A stretch of 64,000 nucleotides of DNA from Alligator mississippiensis (lineage: Eukaryota; Chordata; Crocodylia; Alligatoridae), in contig NC_081828.1 of NCBI RefSeq assembly GCF_030867095.1, positions 210,062,978-210,126,977 on the forward strand, given 5' to 3'. The first letter of the stretch is position 1. Every line of letters starts with the position of its first letter. A program made the translations under genes and the position numbers. Positions 56,831 to 64,000 of this stretch are shown here, piece after piece. The notes below the pieces were generated by a model. It was not told the origin of the DNA. It was given only the letters and a program-made list of their open reading frames with translations, and did not search any database.

Positions 56831-57544
56831 AGAAATGAGCTTTGCCTCTTTGAATGCGGTGGGTATGAACTTCTCAGTGAGGGAGGGTCAGTCCGCCAGC
56901 CGTCTGCACATCTCAGCGTGCTGTGATTTGTGAAGCTACTGAAGAGGCTCTTGTAAGACGTGTCAGAAAGGTGCAGGTAGGAATGCTGTTACAGCAAGGG
57001 TTGTAGGGCTGGAATTGCTGGTGGCAGCAGAGGGATTTCTGCACAGTTTAATTTGTTATGCTGCTTGCAGCGCTGAACTTCTGCACTCTTGTCTGTCTGT
57101 CTGTCTGTCTATCTCATCTCTGTGTGTTCTTACTTTTAATTATATAATTTCCTCCAAAATCAGCCATGCTGCTGTCTGGGCTAGCTCCAGCAAGATGCTA
57201 ACTGCAGTGACAGCGGAGTGCACTCGGCTCCTGCCAAGACTGAGCTCAGACACTTGTACATAGAGGGGCTGGTTCCCTTCTCACTTGGGTCTTGGCTCAA
57301 GATAGATCCTCCCGCACTGTCCTAGCTCCCACCAGGGGACAGAAACAGTTGGCTTAAATTTAGGCCTGGGGTGAAGTTCTTTCCCGAATCAAGACCTCTA
57401 CCAGTTTTTGCATCAGCATAACTCCACTAGTTTTAGCAGAGCTGCACCCCTGATATGTGCAGGCTAAGTGCAATCACAGCTGGGCTGCTTAAACCTGGCT
57501 TATGGCATGGAAAGCAGTCAGGGGAGCAAAAGCATCTAACTAGT
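56831..57544. other. No gene seen; short (CTGT)n
   Basis: Four CTGT/CTGT-like units near 57092-57110. Otherwise unremarkable. Confidence 0.45.
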
Positions 57545-57765
57545 TTATAAAGATCATTACATTATATATACATATAGATAGATATATCATATGCACGTCT
57601 GTGTATTAGAACACACAATATTTATAAATACATATTCATATACAACATATATCTATTAACCTGTAGATATCTATAGATATATCAACTATAAGTCTGTGCA
57701 GATATATAGACATAATACATTTATACACGCACATATTTATAAATATATAATACAATATATAGCAT
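57545..57765. repeat. AT-rich array of ATATAGAT/ATAAATAC words
   Basis: Irregular TATATACATATAGATAGATA-like sequence with ATTTATAAATA palindromes over about 220 bases. Likely a decayed microsatellite. Confidence 0.8.
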
Positions 57766-59036
57766 TGAATTTTTAGCCCAAGAGAAAAATCACCTCATTG
57801 GAGAGATGCACAAGGCTGGCAGTCCCCAGTAACGAACAGCATTAAGTGCTCAACAGGAAAGAGGACACGGAGAATGGAAATCATTTGTACCGAGAGAGTT
57901 CTCATTTCCACTGCCGGGTTGATGAACAGTTGGAGAGGCGGCTCTTTCATTTTGTTCGTCACAGCACTACAATCCTTTTCTTCCCCCATCTAGGCCTGTT
58001 TGCCTGTACAAATGCTTTCTTGGAATCTGAAAATAACCGTGAACTTCAAAGCACCGAACAAAAAATAATCAGCTCATCCTCACCATGCCCTAGGCCTGGC
58101 TTTCCGAGGTGCTGCTCTAAGGGGGCTCGGGAAGGGGAGCTGAGAATTGTTTGCTGCTTTGGAAAAGCAGGGTACTTAAGGACTGGTCCAAAGCCCATCC
58201 AAGTCGGCGGGGGTCTTCCTCTTGGTTGTAAAGGAATTTGGATCAAGCTCTTCTGGAATTGTTGGAATGTCTGATTTTAGGAAATTGCTTGGCCTTAGGA
58301 TCTCCTTTTGTGGAGAATATGATGGCACCTTCAGGGCATATGTAAGGGGTACCAGCACATCACGTTACTGGCCCTTGCCCTGAATGAGGAGTCTTTGTAG
58401 TGCTTACTACAGATTCTCCCCTTCCACCTTCCAGGGTTTTGGGTTTTTTTTGTTTTGTTTTTTTTCCCTGAGCTCAGTTCAGTTTTTGCATCCTGAGGCA
58501 GCATTCAGCATGTAGCCTGTTGCACAGTTTCCTGTGGCCGGGCGGGCTGCCTGCCAAAAACCAAGGGCATTCACTCCTAGCTAGGGCTGCAGTTGTCTCT
58601 AGTGCTTTAGAAGCAAATGGAAACCTCCAGTGTTGGCTCCTCTCTCAGGTCCATTTGCTTTCCAGAGCATCTTGATTTATTTAACCCCCTGCCAAAGCCT
58701 CAAATCAGGGCCTAGAAAGCTCACCCTGAAGGTGTGGCTTTTCCGCTGCCTGTTGTTAGCTCCCTGGTGCAAAATGGTACGTCTGGGGAAGGGAGCAAAA
58801 GTGGTGTCCACAGGCCCATTGAGAGAAACAGCCACCCTCCCATACCCAGCCAGCCTGCCCTCCAGAAAGCAGCCCCAGAGGGAGCCAGGCAGCTCGTGAA
58901 TGAAGCGCAGGAGTGGGGACTGGGTGATTTTGGAGAGGAAAGTTGGATTTGGGTTTAAGGCACCGGGTCATGAATCCTTTGTGTGTACTGACACGGGGCA
59001 CTTCCATTACCAGAACCTGTCTCATCCTCTCAAATG
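57766..59036. other. No firm gene; one acceptor-like site
   Basis: TTTTCTTCCCCCATCTAG at 57976-57993 is a strong acceptor-like string followed by an open frame, but the frame runs into the short dyad repeat at 58180. I keep it as unassigned DNA. Confidence 0.35.
58180..58262. repeat. Short dyad repeat
   Basis: ACTGGTCCAAAGCCCATCCA, GTCTTCCTCTTGG and GGAATTTGGATCAAGCTCTT repeat the layout of 12025-12103 (query words 'CCAAAGCCCATTGAAGT...TTGGATCAGGC'). Confidence 0.55.
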
Positions 59037-59190
59037 CTATTTATCGCTGCGCAGTAGGGCAGTGCTCTGTATTCCTGTTTTTCGATGTGAAGCTGTGCGC
59101 AGCTAGGGGACTTGCCCAAGGTCAGGCAGGACACCGGTGGCGGAGCAGGGAACGGCAGCTGAGTCTCGAGTCCTCTCATCGCGACATTGC
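59037..59190 (-). mobile_element. MIR-type SINE, minus strand
   Basis: GGGGACTTGCCCAAGGTCAG, GTGGCGGAGCAGGGAACGGC and GAGTCTCGAGTCCTCTCATC follow reverse-MIR order ('tgacttgcccaaggtcacac..ggcagagccagga..gagtcc'). Confidence 0.78.
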
Positions 59191-59199
59191 CCTTTTTGT

Positions 59200-59348
59200 C
59201 TGGAAGTCCAGGCTTCTGTTCCCATATTTCTGGCCTGGCCTCTGTGAGCAAACCATTTGGCTGACCCTGTGCCAAAATTACCCATCCACAGAGGTGGGAT
59301 AATGCCTTCTTCCATCACAGGGGTTTGTGAGATAATGTTGGATATGCC
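59200..59348 (+). mobile_element. MIR-type SINE, plus strand
   Basis: GAGCAAACCATTTGGCTGAC, CTGTGCCAAAATTACCCATC, GAGGTGGGATAATGCC and GGGTTTGTGAGATAATGTTG follow the forward MIR order, immediately next to the minus copy, so the pair can fold back. Confidence 0.7.
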
Positions 59349-59354
59349 TTATAT

Positions 59355-59534
59355 CTGTGGCGGCCCACCTTTTTGACAGCCATGCCACAGGTTAAGCCCC
59401 GTGTTGTCCCTGAGTGCCCTCCAGTCCCCTTCCCCTGCCTGCTCTGCTTGTGCCCCCTTCCCGATCTGCCACGTGCCACGCGCGGAGGCTGCCTGTGCCA
59501 CTTGTGACACACATGACACAGGGGGCCACCCCTG
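59355..59534. mobile_element. hAT-like MITE, decayed
   Basis: Left CTGTGGCGGCCCACC, right GGGGGCCACCCCTG, about 10 of 15 complementary. The inside has GACAGCCATGCCACAGG and CACTTGTGACACACATG. Flanking 8-mers CCTTATAT and CCTGGCAT match at 5 of 8 only. Confidence 0.55.
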
Positions 59535-59639
59535 CCTGGCATAAAGATGATGGAGAGGCAGTAGCCCACACACAGGGTCCAGCAGATCAATCCCCAGTAA
59601 GGGTCAGCTTCTCTGCATGACTTCACTGGATTCTCCGTG

Positions 59640-59745
59640 TTTTGCACCGGAAAAACCTTTTCATTCCTCCGGTGCCTCAGTTCTCCTGCTGTTAAAATGG
59701 GAACACCGACTTGAGCTCCTCTTTATCAGAACATCATGAGATTTG
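59640..59745 (+). mobile_element. MIR-type SINE fragment
   Basis: CCTCCGGTGCCTCAGTTCTC and CTGCTGTTAAAATGGGAACA are the conserved MIR 'gtgcctcagtttcc..ctgtaaaatggg' block. The 3' end continues with an ATGAGATTTGTAC-like piece. Confidence 0.72.
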
Positions 59746-61853
59746 TACATACAATATGCCGAGTACCGGGGCTCTGCTGTGAACGTTGCCACAGATTTCC
59801 TGTGGGTCGTGGGCGCTCGGGTTTGTGACTTGTCCGAAATAGTGAAAGTTTGGCTTGAGAGGCCTCAGTTCTATGCTTTTCGAAAAGGACTGAGCACCCA
59901 CTGCTCTGCCTGAAGTCACCGGGAGCCTCGCGCCCAGCACCTCTGAAAACAAGGCACTCTCCAGGTGGGTACCCAGAGCGGAGGTACCCCGGACAGCTGA
60001 ACATCTCCAAAGCTGGGGCTGTAACTCTGCCCTGTTTCTCCCTCTGGAGGAAGGAGCGAACGTTTCCAAAGGGAAGCTGGGAGGCTCCGTTCATCCCTGT
60101 TTGTAAAGCGGGGTCAGATCTTTGGATGGATGGCGAAGGTGCAAGCGGCTGCCTTGAGTTACTGGTCCCGCTGGAGCTTACAACCTGCTTGCTTGGTAGA
60201 GCTGACCCACAGAAACGATGGCTTCCACCCAGCGCTCGTACACTTGCACCCTGCGCGTGCTCACTTCTGGGCACCCCCGCCTTCTCGGCCCATAGTCTTA
60301 CATTGGCTGTAACCGTCCGTTTCTGGTCCATCACGGAGGGCCAAGAAGCGACAGAGAGGCAAACCATTCGCTTTGTTCCAAGAGGAGTAGAAAAAGGGGA
60401 AACCCTTCTCCGCCTCCCTGCAGAAACGCCCGTCTCGCTCCATTTTTCAAATCGGAATAAGAGCTGTTTGTTTTGCCACGAGTACTGAAGTTGGCAGCAG
60501 AGCCCTGGGAGAGGGAAGGGTCCCGGCTAGTCCTTGCCTTGGTTCCAGTCACCACAACCCGGGAGCACCTCTACTAGCCTCCAGGCTTTGCACTTCCCCT
60601 GGTGTAATTTGCCACAGGACTGGGCCCGTGGATGCAAACGGTGCAAACGTGGATCTGAGGGTGGAGACTGGTCTGTGCAGGAGCCAAGAATACAGGGGGA
60701 TGTGTGCTTCCAGCTGGAAACATGACATTAGAAGAGAAGAGGCTTAGTCCTGCTGACTTCGGTGAAGCTGTACATTGCCTTTCACGCTGCCTGGGGATCC
60801 ATCCCAATGACATCTAGCCACTTTAATGCCTAATTTAAAATCAGGGTTCTGAGCATGCATTTAAGACCTGTGGGATAATTGAGCTACTTGGTAGAAGCAG
60901 CCTTTTTATGAGACCTACTTCAGTATATAATTAGTGTGTTTTAAATTAGTTCAGCTTGGCTGAAGTCGTTCCCATATAACAAATAAATGGGCAGTTGGAA
61001 CTAAATTTGTACGTTAGGCAAGTAATAGCCCAACAGGTGTGAGAGACTAAGCCAACATTTGCCTTCTTTCATCTATACTTCCTTCCTCCCCCCACCCAGT
61101 CTGGACCGCAGAAGGCTCTGGTATCGCTTCACTGCTGATGGATGCTAGAGAATGGGTCACCTTTGTTACTTTATTGTTATAGATGACACCCATTGAACTA
61201 CAGAAGCCTTCAAATAAAATCCTTACAGTGTCCTGTAAAGCTGGTTGAAGCAAGGAAACACTGGAGCCCAGTTTCAGTTGCATTTGACTTAGAGATGCTG
61301 AAGAAAAAGATTTTAAGTCCAATTTCAGCCTCAATGTCAGCGCCCATTTGAAAGGACAGCCATGGCAGTCCTGCTTTGCTGTTGCCTGTCACAGCTCTGC
61401 CTTTGCATCCGCATTGCGAAGTAGTCTACCGGACGGCTTGGTGGTTTATGCTTTTGGGTTTGCCTCAGCTGAGTCACTGCAGCCACAGATTTGATTCCTG
61501 CTGGGATTGCTTCATTCTTTCGAGGTAGATGGAGTCATGTGGCATTGCCATGTGCCTGGTGCTTGGACAGTGCCATCCGTGACACATGCCTCTGCAAAAC
61601 TGCAGACCGAAGGGTTTGCATCTGGAGTTTTCATTGGCAGGCCTACGTTGCAGCAGGCAGGCTGCGCACATGCAGTCCGGCTGCGTGTTGCTTAGCCGCC
61701 GGGCCCAAATAAACGGCTCTTCTCCCGTAACCCTAACTCGTGCAAGTAGGTCTGTGATTCAGGCTTTGCAAGACTGGGCACGAAGATTGCACACCAGTGT
61801 TCGGGGCTGCAGAAGAAAAGTGCCCATCACGGCATGCTCAGAAAGACAGGAGC
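59746..61853. other. No gene seen
   Basis: Frames up to 213 codons (59726-60367, minus) have no recognised domain. 60830-61040 is AT-rich and repeat-free, a possible conserved non-coding stretch. Confidence 0.45.
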
Positions 61854-62250
61854 ATCATAGATTCATAGATGTTAGGGTTGGAAGGGACCTCAATAGATCA
61901 TCAAGTCCGACCCCCTGCATAAGCAGGAAAGAGTGCTGGGTCTAGATGACCCCAGCTAGATGCTCATCTAACCTCCTCTTGAAGACCCCCAGGGTAGGGG
62001 AGAGCACCACCTCCCTTGGGAGCCCGTTCCAGACCTTGGCCACTTGAACTGTGAAGAAGTTCTTCCTAATGTCCAATCTAAATCTGCTCTCTGCTAGCTT
62101 GTGGCCATTGTTTCTTGTAACCCCCAGGGGCGCCTTGGTGAATAAATCCTCACCAATTCCCTTCTGTGCCCCCGTGATGAACTTATAGGCAGCCACAAGG
62201 TCGCCTCTCAACCTTCTCTTGCGGAGGCTGAAAAGATCCAGTTTCTCTAG
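61854..62250 (-). mobile_element. CR1 3' fragment with open C-terminal frame
   Basis: The 3' tail ATAGATTCATAGATG is followed by GGGTTGGAAGGGACCTCAAT. The minus frame from about 62248 to 61942 is open: LDLFSLRKRRLRGDLVAAYK, FRLDIRKNFFTVQVAKVWNG, FKRRLDEHLAGVI then stop. Everything 5' of this block is missing. It resembles the 20.85 kb subfamily more than the 1.6 kb one in its 3' UTR (TCATCAAGTCCGACCCCCTG). Confidence 0.93.
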
Positions 62251-64000
62251 TTTTAGGCTTGGTGGAGGTTGCTTTGCAGAATGGGAACAGCATGGTCCAC
62301 AAGGGCAGGGTGATGCACCGGCCCCCACCTCCTGTCCTCCACCCCATGTGCATGAGGCAGGATGTCCTGCAGCTTGTAGGGCAAAACTGAAACATTACAC
62401 AGGCCAGGTTGAGCTAACAAATCTGTAACGTTATATTGCATTGCATTTGCCTGTCTTCCATACCAGGCAGGCCTTTTGACTAAGAATATGTGTGCACGCT
62501 GTATGGTCTTTAGGCTTGAAAACTCTCTCTCTCTCTCTCTCTCTGTGTTATGTTTAACTCTACCCCAGCCCTGGCCTCCGAAGCTTTTGAAAATAACATT
62601 TACAATAATATTTTTCCCAGTTCCGTAGTATACAAACTCCAGCGTGCTGGCAGGACTCCCGGAAACTTGCTGAAAGTTAATGTGGTCGACTCTTTAAAAG
62701 GAGAGATTTTTTCCGCTTGACTCTTTTGCTTGTTAAAATCTCCAGGCCCAACATGTTGTTCCCTGCTTGTTCAAAAACAAGGAGCGTCCCAATTTTAGCA
62801 AGGTTCATTTCCATCCCAGCCATGCTGCAGGACTGAGGACTGATGTTTTTATGCCACTTAATTCTACCACATCTCAGCATCCCTTAGCTTGTGCATTGGC
62901 TGAATTCAGCCTGGTGTCAGAGTGCAGATCCCCATGTAAGTCCCTGGGCTGCATTCAGTGGTGAAGTCTATTATTGCAGTCCTGAGTTGGAGGCTCCTTG
63001 GTGCTACGTTCTGTTATGTGAGCGCTGTCATCATCTCAACGGAGCAAGCTGGGGAAAGCATGAGTGAAGAGATGAACAGGGCACACGACTTATATGCACC
63101 AGTTTGGGGTCTGATCCTGTAATATGCCTAGAGCTTTTTTCTCCCGCTGGCTTCAGTGCAAGATGCTCTGCTCAGCACCTTGACAAGAACAAGTGCTGGG
63201 GGTGCAAAATGATCCAGACTCTTATCTCCCCCCATTTCAGTTCAAAGCCAGGTTGCTGCCATCTATGCAAGTGCAGCACCAGTGAAGCTACTTCTGGTTT
63301 CCCCCAGTTTAAGGGCTTGTCTACATGGGGGCCCTCAGGAAAGTTGATCCAAATTAACTTTTTAATGTGGATTAGTTAAACCTCCCAAACTCTGCTTTTG
63401 AAATCGCTCCTGCGTCTTTCCTCGTTCTCTTGGGAGTTGTGATTTTTATAGATTTTTTTTTTTTTTTTAAATAGATCTCACGGTCACTTTAGTTCTGATT
63501 GGAGGTGTTTGGATTGGGGAGTTGACTTCTCTAGGCAATTAAATTAAGCCAAGCCAGGCCAAGACTACTCGGATTCTTAAGGAGGAAAGCTGAAATCGCC
63601 GTGCTGAAATCTCCGTGGGGGTTTCGCACGGGCCGTTTTAATGAACTTTCCCGAGTGTCCCCGTCCAAAACGAGGGCAGAATCAGAGCCTGTTTCACAAG
63701 AGGCTGCAACGGGGATCGGGGAGGAGAAGATGATGTTCCCCTGGCCTGAGCTGAAGGAGGGCAGGGTTCACACTCCTCCTGCTTTAATTGTTTGGCAGGA
63801 GGCGTTTCTGGATGGCTGGGTGAACAGGGCCGTACTTTGTCAAACGGACTGGGTTGGATTTACAAGGGGGGCTGAATTTGCTGGTGGTCACAGCCAGGGA
63901 GCGAGAGCTGGGAGACCCGGGTTCCCTTCCAGATCCTGGCTGGCTGGCGAGCCTGCCAACGCTTGGATGCTCCACGGAGGGAGTTTGAAATGATATCTGT
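62251..64000. other. No gene seen; small repeats
   Basis: (CT)11 at 62523-62544. A poly-T run near 63450-63468. At 63312-63400, GGGCTTGTCTACATGGGGGC with CCAAATTAACTTTTTAATG resembles the end of a reptile DNA-transposon family. 63105-63185 has the 'GGGGTCTGATCCTGTAATAT' short repeat. Confidence 0.5.

Noticed and set aside
57994..58168. Possible exon after a strong acceptor TTCTTCCCCCATCTAG
   Set aside because: The open frame continues into a short dispersed repeat. The only donor-like site (AGG|GTACTT) is weak and the peptide is not recognised. Kept only as a remark.
59726..60367. 213-codon minus-strand frame
   Set aside because: The largest unexplained frame outside LINEs, but it overlaps the MIR fragment at its 3' end, has no domain or periodic codon signal, and an opposite-strand frame of 120 codons overlaps it.

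Overview
This window is vertebrate nuclear DNA, not prokaryotic. It has no dense open reading frames. It contains several CR1 LINEs ending in the usual 8-bp repeat, MIR-type core-SINEs, non-autonomous hAT elements with 8-bp target duplications, a TA-flanked fold-back MITE, probable old retroviral LTRs, many CA/TA microsatellites and one CpG island. This mixture, with many old but readable repeats, suggests a slowly evolving sauropsid. A crocodilian is my first guess and a turtle cannot be excluded. This is an inference; no gene here identifies the species.

Layout. 1-4.5 kb: the end of a hAT element, then a young CR1 on the minus strand with one uninterrupted 944-codon frame (endonuclease plus reverse transcriptase). 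8.2-10.6 kb: a degenerate CR1 tail and a probable solo LTR. 11.3-15.7 kb: a repeat cluster in which two copies of one sequence lie in inverted orientation about 3 kb apart, with a 66-bp near-identical direct repeat between them. 17.1-17.7 kb: a tandem array whose unit carries a core resembling the CTCF consensus, separated by CA and poly-C tracts. 18.5-19.2 kb: a 180-bp MITE between two copies of a dispersed repeat. 20.85-23.3 kb: a long, frameshifted CR1. 25.1-26.9 kb: a GC-rich LTR-like segment with a possible retroviral primer-binding site. 28-32 kb: older LINE fragments and a perfect 35-bp inverted repeat. 39.1-40.2 kb: a decayed non-LTR element that still shows YADD. 41.5-42.5 kb: a CpG island with a TATA-less promoter and a splice donor on the plus strand. 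49.1-49.3 kb: the best candidate coding exon. 51.6-59.6 kb: five hAT-like elements and three MIR copies. 61.85-62.25 kb: a CR1 tail.

The only host gene I can argue for starts at the CpG island near 41.8 kb and runs rightward. I cannot name it. Exon 1 would end at 41883, and a later exon at 49095-49269 holds an ATG in good context. Most of the window looks like 5' flank and intron full of transposon remains. I found no CRISPR array, rRNA, functional tRNA or prokaryotic-style system. The most interesting structures are the CTCF-like tandem array, the perfect 35-bp palindrome, the open CR1 frame and the precisely bounded hAT/MITE insertions.
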